Part shown: positions 1 to 8,148 of the stretch, one piece after another
Layout of the letters: each line of letters begins with the position of its first letter
Numbering within the stretch: position 1 is the first letter of the stretch
Origin: a virus
DNA: 36,800 bases
Virus record (IMG/VR): IMGVR_UViG_3300024518_003939
Location: 1 to 36,800 of that record
Strand: one strand, 5' to 3'
Position numbers and translations under genes: made by a program
Notes under the pieces: generated by a model
Told to the model about the DNA's origin: nothing
Databases searched by the model: none
Seen by the model: the letters and a program-made list of their open reading frames with translations, nothing else

Positions 1-1
1 T

Positions 2-709
2 GAGCAGATGCAGCAGATGCAAGAGCAGATGCAAAAGACCCAGGAAGAGAATAAGCAGCTCAAGGATAAGCGAGAGGAGCAACAGTCGCAGCTCGCCTTT
101 AAGTGGCAGGAAGCGCAGCTTGACGCGTTCCTCGCTAGCGAAAAGCTTTTAGCGGAGAGCAAACGTTACGATCAGGATCGAATCGCCAAGATGAAGATTT
201 CCGATGCTGATCGTGCGGCGAAGCTCATCGAAATTCATGCTCGATACGACGCTGAAATGGAGAAGCTTCGCGAATCTTGTAACTTAGAACGTGAAATTAA
301 ATCCGAGGATATCGCTAGTAAGAAGGAGCTTCAGGTCATTTCTCTGAGCGATGAGCGTGAGAAACGTCAGGTTGAACAAGCTATGAAACATTACGACGCA
401 GCGAGAGATCTCCAACGCTCCGGCGACTCTAAACGAGCTGGCACTGAATTTGACAAAGCGTTAACCGTCGGCAATTGGCAAGTCGAAGGCGCTGAAAAAA
501 TTGTCGAAATGATGGATGAGGTGGAAGAGAACACCGGAAAGGTTGACGGATTAGCGGGGGAGATGGGTAAAAATGTCGAAAAAATGGATAGTCTCTCCGA
601 AAAGTTTACAAATTTCCGCGAAGAGTCGGACCAAAGACGCGCTATAATCCTTGAATACCTCAAAACCCAAGGGGGTGAGGTTGCGGATATAGCAAAAAGG
701 TTATCGTAA
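2..709 (+). CDS. Portal protein, C-terminal part (5' end outside window)
   Basis: The reading frame is open from base 2, and the first in-frame ATG (8) lies inside a Gln/Met-rich helix, so the true start is upstream of the window. The visible 235 residues are almost entirely charged, helical sequence: Gln/Glu/Lys-rich coiled coil to about residue 130, then a region with several acidic heptads. Podovirus portal proteins end in long helical barrel and tail sequences of this kind, and the next genes are scaffold and capsid, the usual order after a portal. It would form the dodecameric DNA channel at one capsid vertex. The stop overlaps the scaffold start (TAATG). A separate coiled-coil virion protein is the alternative; the diagnostic core of the portal is not visible. 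Confidence 0.55.
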   Translation, partial: EQMQQMQEQMQKTQEENKQLKDKREEQQSQLAFKWQEAQLDAFLASEKLLAESKRYDQDRIAKMKISDADRAAKLIEIHARYDAEMEKLRESCNLEREIKSEDIASKKELQVISLSDEREKRQVEQAMKHYDAARDLQRSGDSKRAGTEFDKALTVGNWQVEGAEKIVEMMDEVEENTGKVDGLAGEMGKNVEKMDSLSEKFTNFREESDQRRAIILEYLKTQGGEVADIAKRLS

Positions 710-1614
710 TGGCAGACGAACCAAGCTTTGATTTGACTGAAAGCGAAATGTCGGAGCCGGTACAGCCGGCACCGGACGACAGTTCTCCTCCGGCCCCTGA
801 GCCGAGCCCGTCTTCGATTGTCCCCGAGGACGGATCTTCGCTCTCTCCTCCCGATGCTCAGGGCTCGGAGGGGATTTCTCCTGCTGAACCTAAAGTCGAT
901 ATGGTGCCGCACCAAGCGCTGCATGAGGAGCGTGAGCGCCGCAAGGACATGGAGCAGCAAGTCCGGCGGATGGAAGAGCGATTCAACGAGTTCCAAGCGA
1001 GGCTTCAGCAGGAAACGGCCCAACCTAAAGCGGCTGAGCCGGAGATCCCTTCGTTCGACGAAGATCCGGCATCGAATCTCGACGGTCGGCTAAGGATGCA
1101 GGAGGAAACGGCTCAGCGGCTCCAAGCGGAGACCACTCAGCAAAGGCAGCAACGCGAGAACCAAGAGAAGATCGTAATGTTCGAGCGGGAATTCCAGACA
1201 AAGGAAGCGACCTTTGCGGCTAAGACCCCTGATTATTACCAAGCTACTGAATTTCTGAGAAATAGCAGGTTCAATGAGCTGAAGAATCTAGGGTACCAAG
1301 AGCCCCAAGCACGCCAGATCCTAGATTCGGAAGCGCTCAACTACGCGATTACAGCAACCAACAACGGGGTCGATCCCGTTGAAATGTTCTATAAGGTAGC
1401 TCGTGAACGCGGGTATAAGGGGGCGGCTCCCGCGGCAGCGCCGGGAAATGTTAATCTGAAGGAATTGAACGAAAATATTGAGCGATCTGAATCAATGGGT
1501 TCGCGCGGCTCCACACCGCGTGAATCGCTTTCGTTCGATGACCTCGCTTCGATGTCGGACTCCGATTTCGACAAAGCGACCAGCGGGGATGGCTGGAAAG
1601 AGTTGTGGCAATGA
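709..1614 (+). CDS. Capsid scaffolding protein
   Basis: This 301-residue protein is acidic and hydrophilic. Residues 1-60 are rich in Pro, Ser, Glu and Asp and look disordered. Residues about 70-165 form a strongly charged Glu/Gln/Arg coiled coil. A more mixed helical region and a Ser/Asp-rich tail follow. That composition, and the place directly before the major capsid gene and after the portal end, are typical of scaffolding proteins that guide procapsid assembly and are lost on maturation. The start ATG overlaps the upstream stop, implying translational coupling. No protease motif is visible. Identification is by position and composition, since scaffolds diverge too fast for motif recognition. 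Confidence 0.7.
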   Translation: MADEPSFDLTESEMSEPVQPAPDDSSPPAPEPSPSSIVPEDGSSLSPPDAQGSEGISPAEPKVDMVPHQALHEERERRKDMEQQVRRMEERFNEFQARLQQETAQPKAAEPEIPSFDEDPASNLDGRLRMQEETAQRLQAETTQQRQQRENQEKIVMFEREFQTKEATFAAKTPDYYQATEFLRNSRFNELKNLGYQEPQARQILDSEALNYAITATNNGVDPVEMFYKVARERGYKGAAPAAAPGNVNLKELNENIERSESMGSRGSTPRESLSFDDLASMSDSDFDKATSGDGWKELWQ

Positions 1615-1765
1615 TTTGAGTCCGGACACCGGTCAGGGAGGAGGCTCAGAATTAGAGTGTGTGGTAAAGAGCGTCAGGCCCGATAAGCCTGAACTTGGTC
1701 ATTCCGCAACAGCATTCGATGATATTCAAGAGTACCTGGCCGGCTGTCCGTGTTTTTGAAGGGCA

Positions 1766-1885
1766 ATGAATCCGTTTCCACAACACGTTGTGGAAACTTC
1801 GAAGCTCATCGTTAACGAGCACTACGAGTCTACCCCTCGTAAAAGGGTTGTTCGGCGCACCGTCGTTAAAGGTGTAGGCAATTAG
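1766..1885 (+). CDS. Possible 39-residue basic peptide
   Basis: An ATG at 1766, preceded by AAGGG only two bases upstream, opens a 39-residue frame with a basic C-terminal half (several Arg/Lys and a VVRR segment). It fills much of the 292-base interval between scaffold and capsid, and the dispersed palindrome lies inside it, read as PFPQHVVET. The weak ribosome binding site spacing and the palindrome make a chance frame quite possible. The rest of the interval (1615-1765) holds nothing I recognise. Confidence 0.25.
   Translation: MNPFPQHVVETSKLIVNEHYESTPRKRVVRRTVVKGVGN
1774..1797. repeat. Dispersed palindrome, copy 1
   Basis: Eleven-base arms GTTTCCACAAC and GTTGTGGAAAC are separated by the two central bases AC. 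This is the only copy in the virion region; it lies 110 bases before the capsid start. The central bases are GC in most other copies. Confidence 0.85.
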
Positions 1886-1906
1886 GTAACGACTAAGGGG
1901 TAACTC

Positions 1907-3010
1907 ATGGCTAACACAAGTTATGGTGTCAACGCTCCGGAAGCCGTCAAGCTGTGGTCAAGAAAGCTATTTCGTGAGGCACTAAAGTCCACCTGGGCTT
2001 ATAAGTTCATGGGCGAAAGCTCAGGCTCTTTGTGCCAAATCGTTACGGATACGCAAAAAGGCCCCGGTGATCGAGTGCGCTGCACGTTACGCATGCTGCT
2101 CACCGGCGACGGTATCATTGGAGATGGCACCTTAGAAGGTAACGAGGAGGCTTTGACGACGTTTACTGATGACGTTTTCATCGACCAACTCCGACACGCC
2201 GTACGTTCCGGCGGGAAGATGAGCGACCAGCGGATCCCATTCAGCGTTCGCGAGGAAGCGAGAATGGGGCTTCAGGATTGGTGGGCTGACCGAATCGATA
2301 GTTGGTTTATGAACCAGCTCGCCGGTTCGCGTTTGACTACGGGTCTTGGTCGAGTGGGTTTGCAAGCGGCTGAAGAACCTACAACAGGTCACGTCGTTCT
2401 TGGTACGATAACCAGCGGATACACTACCGAAACTCAAGTCGGGTCAGCTTCGGTCAGCGCATCAAACATTCTAAGTTTGGCAATGATCGACAATCTCGTT
2501 CTTCAAGCAAAGACGTTAACACCTCAAATTCGACCCATTAGAGTTGATGGGAAAGATTGTTGGGTGCTGTTCGTTCATCCTGAGCAAGCCTTTGATTTGC
2601 GTACCAACGCGACATCGGCGGGTGCCGGAGTGACGTGGCAGCATATTCAGCAGTCGGCGATGAAGGGCGGTGAAGTTTCCAATAACCCGATCTTTACGGG
2701 TGCGTTGGGGATGTACAACAACGTTATCATCCATGAATCGACGCGAGTACCACATGGGGGATCAGCGACAGCGGGCACTCTAACTAATACCCGCCGAGCA
2801 ATTTTCTGTGGCGCACAAGCGGCAATCATGGGCTTCGGTCGAGGGTTTGGCAGTTCACGCATGAGCTGGACCGAGGAACTTTTCGACTATCGTAATCAGC
2901 TAGGCGTATCGGCAGGCTTGATTGGCGGACTGAAGAAGGCGGTATTTAATTCGCTGGATTACAGTACGATCGTTCAAGTAACTAGCCGCACCCGAGCTGG
3001 CGCAACATAG
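1907..3010 (+). CDS. Major capsid protein, N4-gp56/DUF4043 type
   Basis: This 367-residue protein carries the hallmarks of the N4-gp56/DUF4043 capsid family. It has an N-terminal KLWSRKLFREALKST segment, a KGPGDRVRCTLRMLLTG block, the GTLEGNEEALT motif near residues 78-88, an FIDQLRHAVRSGGKMSDQR block, an E-x-R-x-G-L-x-D-W-W-A-D-R segment, and a C-terminal RMSWTEELFDYRNQLGVSAG region close to those of relatives. It builds the icosahedral shell (HK97-like fold expected for the family). An AAGGGG ribosome binding site stands about 7 bases before the ATG. Length is normal for the family. A dispersed palindrome lies upstream. Confidence 0.93.
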   Translation: MANTSYGVNAPEAVKLWSRKLFREALKSTWAYKFMGESSGSLCQIVTDTQKGPGDRVRCTLRMLLTGDGIIGDGTLEGNEEALTTFTDDVFIDQLRHAVRSGGKMSDQRIPFSVREEARMGLQDWWADRIDSWFMNQLAGSRLTTGLGRVGLQAAEEPTTGHVVLGTITSGYTTETQVGSASVSASNILSLAMIDNLVLQAKTLTPQIRPIRVDGKDCWVLFVHPEQAFDLRTNATSAGAGVTWQHIQQSAMKGGEVSNNPIFTGALGMYNNVIIHESTRVPHGGSATAGTLTNTRRAIFCGAQAAIMGFGRGFGSSRMSWTEELFDYRNQLGVSAGLIGGLKKAVFNSLDYSTIVQVTSRTRAGAT

Positions 3011-3021
3011 GAGGAAGTACG

Positions 3022-3459
3022 ATGGCTGTTACTGCTACTGCTTCTTTGGCGTTGCCAGCAATTACGCCACATCGGCCGCATACGGGGACGCATATTTTGC
3101 AAGGTACCTACGATGGGGCGGGACTTTCCGCTTCGGGGTCGGGGATGCTTTTACTTGCAAAAATCCCACCCGATGCTTTGGTCACTGTTGTGGAAGAGCA
3201 TTCTACGGGGGCGGCTACGCAGGTTTACAACGTAGGTATCCGAGCTGAAGCGGGGTCGCTCAGTGCAAGTGCGCTGACTTCGCTCAAAGCTGGGGGTACT
3301 GCGGGTCAATCTGTTCAGCATGGTCCGTACCAATGCGTTCGAGAGGAAACCACGAACGAATCGTTTAAGTATGTAACCGCAACTCTTCAATCGGGAACGG
3401 TTACCGCTTCAACAGCAATTCGTTATCTCGTGATTTACTCGGTTGCTGGGGGCCAATAG
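3022..3459 (+). CDS. Putative head decoration or minor capsid protein
   Basis: A 145-residue protein rich in Ala, Ser, Thr and Gly with alternating hydrophobic residues, suggesting a beta-rich fold. It starts 11 bases after the capsid stop behind a strong AGGAGG site and ends just before a strong terminator, so it shares the capsid transcript and is probably made in large amounts. Small genes in this place often encode decoration or cement proteins that bind the shell outside. No recognisable motif is present. It could also be a tail or head-vertex component. Confidence 0.5.
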   Translation: MAVTATASLALPAITPHRPHTGTHILQGTYDGAGLSASGSGMLLLAKIPPDALVTVVEEHSTGAATQVYNVGIRAEAGSLSASALTSLKAGGTAGQSVQHGPYQCVREETTNESFKYVTATLQSGTVTASTAIRYLVIYSVAGGQ

Positions 3460-3480
3460 GTTCAAGTAATTTTCGCTGCT

Positions 3481-3509
3481 AAAAGGGGGCGCCGCGCCCC
3501 CTTTTCTTT
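3481..3509 (+). terminator. Rho-independent terminator after the capsid genes
   Basis: A perfect 11-bp stem (AAAAGGGGGCG, 3481-3491, with CGCCCCCTTTT, 3495-3505) closes a 3-base loop and runs into a T-rich tract. It separates high-level head transcription from the accessory cassette. Confidence 0.9.
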
Positions 3510-3533
3510 AGGAGGGAATTTGATAATTAAACA

Positions 3534-5045
3534 TTGGCTCGGCTTATGAAAGACCAACAACAAATGAGTTTTGAATCGCCGGAAGAGATGGTCGCTAAGG
3601 GTGCGGAGTTACTACAGTCCACTAACCTTGAAGATGTAAGGGCAGCTCGACGCATCTTTGAATTTTTCTTAGACAGTGACCGAAATAACGCCGGGGCTTT
3701 GTTTTCTTTAGGCGTGACTTATATGCGCGAAAGTCGTTACGGGATGGCTGAAATGCTGTACAGGGCAGCTTTAGAAGGGACCCCGATCGATAAAGAATTA
3801 TCTTCAGCAGTCTATAATAACCTTGGTTGGGTTTATAATTCCGAAGGACGTTTTGAAGAGGGTCAAAAAGTCTTTAGGAAAGCTATTGAGTTAGATCCTA
3901 ATCAGCCGGAATTCTATAACAATATGGCGACAGGGTTCGTCAATATGGGGCAACCTAAACAATGTCTTGAGTGGTGCGATAAAGCGTTTGAAATAGACTC
4001 AAAAAATCGAGATGGTTTGTGGAATTCAGGATTAGCGCATCTTGAATTGGGACATTGGAAAGAGGGTTGGGAAGGCTACCGAGGCGGGCTCACGCTTTCC
4101 ATCAATTCAAGCCAGCAACGGAAGATTAGACACTATGTCGAAGAAGGCAAAGTCCCTTACTGGGAAGGTGAAAAAGGACAGTCCGTTGTCGTTTACGGAG
4201 AGCAGGGCGTTGGGGATGAGATCTTGGCGTCGTCAGTTTTCGAAGATGCTCGCCACGACATCGATATCATCTACGAAGCTCACCCGCGATTAGTTTCAAT
4301 CATGCGCCACAACTTTGGTGATCACTTTCCAATTTACGGAACGCGTAAGGTACCTTGGAAAGAGATTACGTTTCCCCAGTGGCACAAGATTGACAGCCAA
4401 GCACCCATCTTCAACTTGTGCCAGTATTATCGTCAGACAGACGAGGATTTCCCCCGCAAGCCTTATTTGAAGCCTTTCGATAATCTGGTCGACAAACACA
4501 AATCGCGTCTCGAAAAGCTTGGAAGCCGGCCGAAGATTGGGATCAGTTGGAAAGGCGGGACGGTTATTACGCGTAACGATCTGAGGTCGGTCCCCGTTAA
4601 AGATTGGGAAGACTTGCTTCGTTCGGTCGACGTAGATTGGATAAGCCTTCAGTACGATAACGCCGAGAAGATGGGATGGAATACGGCGGTCGCATTGGAG
4701 TTCCAAAAAGAATCCGGCATCGAGCTTAATCATGATTTCGATGTAGTCAACGATCTCGACGAATGCTACGGCGGGCTCATCCATTCCCTGGACCTGGTGA
4801 TCTCGGTCAACAATTCCTTAGTCCACGCCTGCGGCGCCTTCGGCGTTCAGTGCTGGTCGCTCACGCCCTCTCGTCCCGCATGGCGGTATCAGGTACCGGG
4901 GGCAAATTCTTACGGGGACGATAAGATGATTTGGTACGGCGATCATGTTCGTCAGATCCGTCAAGTCGGCGACGATTGGGACAGCGTTCTTAACCAAGTT
5001 AAAGAAGAGTTAATTAGTCTTTACGGAAAGCGAAAGGCAGCGTAA
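3534..5045 (+). CDS. TPR-repeat glycosyltransferase (GT9/heptosyltransferase-like)
   Basis: The N-terminal half has tetratricopeptide repeats: helical pairs around residues 37-82, 94-127 (AVYNNLGWVYNSEGRFEEG) and 128-172. From about residue 217 the sequence resembles the heptosyltransferase (GT9) / O-GlcNAc transferase-like fold, with VVVYGEQGVGDEILASS, a PKIGISWKGG strand-loop near 330-345, and a donor-site-like region ending in DLVISVNNSLVHACGAFGV and SRPAWRY. It probably moves a sugar from an activated nucleotide donor to a surface glycan or protein. The start is a TTG at 3534, about 18 bases after GGAGG; an ATG at 3546 is possible. It is first in an accessory cassette behind a terminator and overlaps the methyltransferase (TAATG). 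The TPR half looks more AT-rich than neighbouring genes, fitting acquisition by transfer. Confidence 0.82.
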   Translation: MARLMKDQQQMSFESPEEMVAKGAELLQSTNLEDVRAARRIFEFFLDSDRNNAGALFSLGVTYMRESRYGMAEMLYRAALEGTPIDKELSSAVYNNLGWVYNSEGRFEEGQKVFRKAIELDPNQPEFYNNMATGFVNMGQPKQCLEWCDKAFEIDSKNRDGLWNSGLAHLELGHWKEGWEGYRGGLTLSINSSQQRKIRHYVEEGKVPYWEGEKGQSVVVYGEQGVGDEILASSVFEDARHDIDIIYEAHPRLVSIMRHNFGDHFPIYGTRKVPWKEITFPQWHKIDSQAPIFNLCQYYRQTDEDFPRKPYLKPFDNLVDKHKSRLEKLGSRPKIGISWKGGTVITRNDLRSVPVKDWEDLLRSVDVDWISLQYDNAEKMGWNTAVALEFQKESGIELNHDFDVVNDLDECYGGLIHSLDLVISVNNSLVHACGAFGVQCWSLTPSRPAWRYQVPGANSYGDDKMIWYGDHVRQIRQVGDDWDSVLNQVKEELISLYGKRKAA

Positions 5046-5545
5046 TGATCTCCGATGAATATCGAGCGCTGAACGCGCAGCTCCACCGCGACCGAGCGGA
5101 CTACGGCAAGCACTCTTCGCGATGGGCACCCATCGTGATGAGCTTTTGCTCTCAACTAGAAACTAACGACGTTCTCGATTACGGCTGCGGAAAGGCCGAA
5201 CTGAACTTGCACCTTCCTTTCGAAATCAAGATGTTCGATCCCGCCCTTGAGAAGTACATTGAGCCTCCCGCCCCAGCGGACATCGTCGTATGCACCGACG
5301 TCATGGAGCACGTCGAGCCGGAGTTCACCGAAACGGTTCTCGACGACCTGAGCCGGCTCACGAAGCGGTTGTGCATCCTCAACGTTGCGACGCGCCCCGC
5401 TATTAAGGAGCTAGCTGACGGGAGGAACGCCCACCTCGTGGTTGAGCCTGTGGAATGGTGGATGCCTAAAATAAGAGAGCGATGGGAAGTGCTTGAAACC
5501 CAAGCAACTGAAGGCGAATTTACTTGTACTTTGAGGCCCCTATGA
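5045..5545 (+). CDS. SAM-dependent methyltransferase (class I)
   Basis: A compact 166-residue Rossmann-fold methyltransferase. Motif I is DVLDYGCGKAE (residues 42-52). The acidic end of strand 2 is MFDPALEKY (Asp65). The post-motif segment is ADIVVCTDVMEHVEP (78-92), a variant of the common D-V-L-E-H element of small-molecule and glycan methyltransferases. The substrate cannot be told. Its place between a TPR-glycosyltransferase and a radical SAM enzyme suggests methylation of a sugar or of the same target they modify. It is shorter than most family members and lacks an added recognition domain. Its start overlaps the upstream stop, and its TGA overlaps the ATG of the next gene. Confidence 0.85.
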   Translation: MISDEYRALNAQLHRDRADYGKHSSRWAPIVMSFCSQLETNDVLDYGCGKAELNLHLPFEIKMFDPALEKYIEPPAPADIVVCTDVMEHVEPEFTETVLDDLSRLTKRLCILNVATRPAIKELADGRNAHLVVEPVEWWMPKIRERWEVLETQATEGEFTCTLRPL

Positions 5546-6498
5546 ATATTACTGATCGCATTGACGCGGTTACCAAGATCCCTGAGACCCATCTTTCCCC
5601 TATCCCACCCGCTCCGAAGTCCGTTAAAATCGAATGTAGCCCCCGGTGCAATTACCGCTGCGGGTTTTGCGCCCTGCGGATGCGTGACGAGCAGCCGAAG
5701 CAAGATATGGACTTCAGTTTGTTCAAACGGATTACCGGTGAAATGTGGGAAGCTGGGGTGGAAGAGATTGGGGTCTTCTTCCTTGGGGAGTCTTTCATGA
5801 ACGCGGGCTTACTTGAGAGTTGTATCCGCTGGTGTAAGAAGGATTTGGGATTCCCTTACGTCTTTCTCACGACAAACGGATCAATCGCACCGCCCCATCG
5901 AATCGAAGCTTGTTTAGAAGCGGGGCTCGACTCCCTTAAGTTTTCGATTAACGCATACGACGCCGAACAATTTACTGAAGTGATGGGGGTAGCGCCCCGG
6001 TGGTTTAATAAGGCGCTTGAGAACCTCAAGTGGGCGAAAGCGATCCGTGACCGCGGTGATTTTAATTGCGGCATTTATGCTTCGTCTATTCGCTTCGACG
6101 GTGAGCAACAAAAGAAGATGGAAGCGCTACTTCGAGAAAGGGTATTTCCCTATGTCGATGAGCACTACTGGCTCCCCCTCTATTCTATGGGCTCCTTCGC
6201 TACTCAACGAGAAGAGGAACTCGGCTATAGGCCCATTGCCGGGAACCAGGGGCGTATCGGAGCCTTGCGAGAGCCTTTACCTTGTTGGAGCGCCTTTACT
6301 GAAGGCCACGTTCGGGCCGATGGACATTTATCTGTTTGTTGTTTTGGAGCTTCCGACACCTTTGACATCGGAGACTTAAACACGATGAGCTTCATGGATG
6401 CTTGGAATTCAGAAGCGTTCACCGAGCTTCGGCAAGCGCACCTAAACAAAGATGTTTCCGATACTGTTTGCGAAAATTGTGTCGCTTACCAAGGTTGA
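5542..6498 (+). CDS. Radical SAM enzyme with SPASM domain
   Basis: The start used here is the ATG at 5542, in a 4-base overlap with the upstream stop, giving 318 residues; a TTG at 5524 is the alternative. The canonical cluster motif C-NYR-C-GF-C (Cys36, 40, 43) binds a 4Fe-4S cluster that cleaves S-adenosylmethionine. A (beta/alpha)-barrel follows, with GESFMN near 82-87 and FLTTNGS at 108-114. The C-terminal SPASM region has Cys248, Cys266, Cys267, Cys310 and Cys313 and the typical ADGHLSVCCFG pattern, expected to hold auxiliary Fe-S clusters. SPASM enzymes modify peptides, proteins or sugars by radical chemistry. Which of these applies here is unknown; flanking glycosyltransferases favour a glycan or glycoprotein. 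Confidence 0.93.
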   Translation: MNITDRIDAVTKIPETHLSPIPPAPKSVKIECSPRCNYRCGFCALRMRDEQPKQDMDFSLFKRITGEMWEAGVEEIGVFFLGESFMNAGLLESCIRWCKKDLGFPYVFLTTNGSIAPPHRIEACLEAGLDSLKFSINAYDAEQFTEVMGVAPRWFNKALENLKWAKAIRDRGDFNCGIYASSIRFDGEQQKKMEALLRERVFPYVDEHYWLPLYSMGSFATQREEELGYRPIAGNQGRIGALREPLPCWSAFTEGHVRADGHLSVCCFGASDTFDIGDLNTMSFMDAWNSEAFTELRQAHLNKDVSDTVCENCVAYQG

Positions 6499-6502
6499 AA
6501 TA

Positions 6503-7321
6503 ATGAAAAATCCAATCCGAGTTTTTGTGGGGTACGACCCGAACGAATCGAGTGCCTATCACGTGCTCAGTCATTCGATTCAGAAGTACGCTAGCTCGCC
6601 AATCTCGATTACTCCCATCAAGCGGAACCAGCTTGAAGAGATCCACACCCGCCCAAGAGAGAAGCTCCACTCGACAGAGTTCTCCCTGACCCGTTTCTTG
6701 GTCCCCTACCTTTGCAATTACACGGGGTGGGCGATCTTTATGGACACCGACATGCTGGCGCGGGCTGACCTCAACGAACTCTACGAGATGCGGAACAGCG
6801 ATTACGCGGTCATGGTGGTCAAGCACGAGTACACGCCGATGTCTAAAACTAAGATGCTCGGTAATAAGCAGACGAAGTACGAGAAAAAGAACTGGTCTTC
6901 GCTCATGCTCATGAACACTGGCCGATGCTATAAACTAACTCCTGAATACGTCAACTCCGCTTCTGGTTTGGAGCTTCATCAGTTCAAATGGCTCGACAGC
7001 GAGGGTCAGATCGGGGATCTACCTCCGGTATGGAACTGGTTAGTAGGGGAATATCCTTATAATTCAAAGGCTAAACTCGTCCATTACACTTTAGGAGGCC
7101 CCTGGTGGGACGACTACTTCTGCTGTGATTATGCGGACGATTGGCGTTTAATGCTGGATGACCTTCTTAACGAAAAGGGAAATCAAAGTGCCGCGCAGAC
7201 GAGACGCTTATCGGATAAAAAAATTGGAACTAAACCGGATTCCAAGGCCCGTTATTCGCTTAACGAAAGAGGAAGACAGGTCCTCGAATCCATGCGTCGT
7301 ATCGGCAGTCCCCCCTCTTAA
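6503..7321 (+). CDS. GT8-like glycosyltransferase (nucleotide-sugar, DxD)
   Basis: The ATG at 6503 has AAGG 8 bases upstream and sits at the domain edge; the frame is open further up to 6452. The protein (272 residues) begins IRVFVGYDPNESSAYHVLSHS, the strand-helix opening of GT-A glycosyltransferases. The metal-binding DxD is in WAIFMDTDMLARADL (Asp81, Asp83). A later VHYTLGGPWWDD segment resembles the His-x-x-G-x-x-K/W region of GT8 relatives. It probably adds a hexose to the product of the cassette. The last 45 residues are basic, look unlike the domain, and overlap the next gene in another frame, so the C-terminus may be spurious or recently extended. Confidence 0.82.
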   Translation: MKNPIRVFVGYDPNESSAYHVLSHSIQKYASSPISITPIKRNQLEEIHTRPREKLHSTEFSLTRFLVPYLCNYTGWAIFMDTDMLARADLNELYEMRNSDYAVMVVKHEYTPMSKTKMLGNKQTKYEKKNWSSLMLMNTGRCYKLTPEYVNSASGLELHQFKWLDSEGQIGDLPPVWNWLVGEYPYNSKAKLVHYTLGGPWWDDYFCCDYADDWRLMLDDLLNEKGNQSAAQTRRLSDKKIGTKPDSKARYSLNERGRQVLESMRRIGSPPS

Positions 7322-7493
7322 TAAGGAAGTTCCCATAGGAGTTTGCAAACATTGTCTAAAATATGTCGGAAGGGGTAAGGCGATGCACGAGAAGTATTGC
7401 GATAAGCAGGTCCCCGACGACTATTATCCTGAAGGGGTACCTGAGTACCGGGGGAGATTATCAACGGGTCACCGCTCCCGGAAAAAGTGGTGA
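7188..7493 (+). CDS. Small Cys/His zinc-finger-like protein
   Basis: A GTG at 7188 with GGGA upstream gives 101 residues. The middle has C-KH-C-x(9)-H-xxx-C (in GVCKHCLKYVGRGKAMHEKYC), a plausible zinc site, framed by basic segments. It overlaps the 3' end of the glycosyltransferase by 134 bases in another frame. The composition of this frame in the overlap (PRRRDAYRIKKLELNRIPRP) looks like a real protein. The stop lies within the strong ribosome binding site of the adaptor gene, which fits translational coupling. Function is unknown; a small DNA- or RNA-binding protein is possible. The start is uncertain. Confidence 0.5.
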   Translation: MPRRRDAYRIKKLELNRIPRPVIRLTKEEDRSSNPCVVSAVPPLNKEVPIGVCKHCLKYVGRGKAMHEKYCDKQVPDDYYPEGVPEYRGRLSTGHRSRKKW

Positions 7494-7506
7494 GGAGGAT
7501 AGGGCG

Positions 7507-8148
7507 TTGAGTGACTTCGGAACAATGAAGGTTCGAGTTTCCAAAGAAGTGAAGCGAGGCGAGATCTCTGCTTCCGCTTCGGCCGTGGGCAAGGCGGTTA
7601 TCGGAGCAATTGGGTACTTCGAACGTCGGCGGTTCGCTTGGAATGAGTTCCAAGGAGCGCTCAAGACAACTGTTGCCAGCACGACCGCGGTCACGCTTTC
7701 CGTAACCTCTGCCCCTAATATTCTGAGCCTAGATTCCATTCGAATGATAATCGGCACTCGCGATTACCCCATCATCCACGTTACTTGGCATCGAATTGAG
7801 AGTATCGATTCTGGTCAGTATTACGGATATCCGGAGATGTTTGCGATTCATTCTAATGAGGTCAGGCTCTATCCTCCGCCCAATGATGCTTACGGTATGC
7901 GTTGGGCGGGGCTGTTCAAACTGGATGAAGTTAGCTTAAGCGCGTCCACGGGTGCGACGAACAAGTGGATGACGGACGGTGAAGAGATGATTCGGCTTCG
8001 TGCTAAAGCCACCATCTTTCGAGATGAGCTGCGTAACCCCAACCTGGCAAATTATTTTTCTCAAGAAGCGGAGCGAGTGTACGGAGAGCTAATCCGTGAG
8101 ACGGTCTTCAAAGTGTCCAGCCACCGAGTCTTACCGACGAAGTTCTAA
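7507..8148 (+). CDS. Head-tail adaptor (T7 gp11-like tail tubular A)
   Basis: The start is a TTG at 7507, chosen because AGGAGG (7493-7498) lies 8 bases upstream and because the protein then begins with the family pattern: a short helix (MKVRVSKEVKRG), then AVGKAVIGAIGYFERRRFAWNE, like the 'AI-x-x-YE-x-x-RF-x-FNE' opening of podovirus adaptors. An ATG at 7363 in frame would add an unrelated 48-residue leader. The 213-residue product ends in a helical region (AERVYGELIRETVFK). It should form the ring between portal and nozzle. The stop overlaps the next start (TAATG). Confidence 0.75.
   Translation: MSDFGTMKVRVSKEVKRGEISASASAVGKAVIGAIGYFERRRFAWNEFQGALKTTVASTTAVTLSVTSAPNILSLDSIRMIIGTRDYPIIHVTWHRIESIDSGQYYGYPEMFAIHSNEVRLYPPPNDAYGMRWAGLFKLDEVSLSASTGATNKWMTDGEEMIRLRAKATIFRDELRNPNLANYFSQEAERVYGELIRETVFKVSSHRVLPTKF

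Noticed and set aside
1478-1759. Plus-strand frame running from scaffold into the intergenic gap
   Set aside because: Most of it overlaps the scaffold in another frame; only the last 30 codons are free and no good start precedes them.
4296-4784. Minus-strand frame of 162 residues inside the TPR-glycosyltransferase gene
   Set aside because: It is a shadow of the opposite strand; the + frame contains clear enzyme motifs and no promoter or ribosome binding site supports the antisense one.
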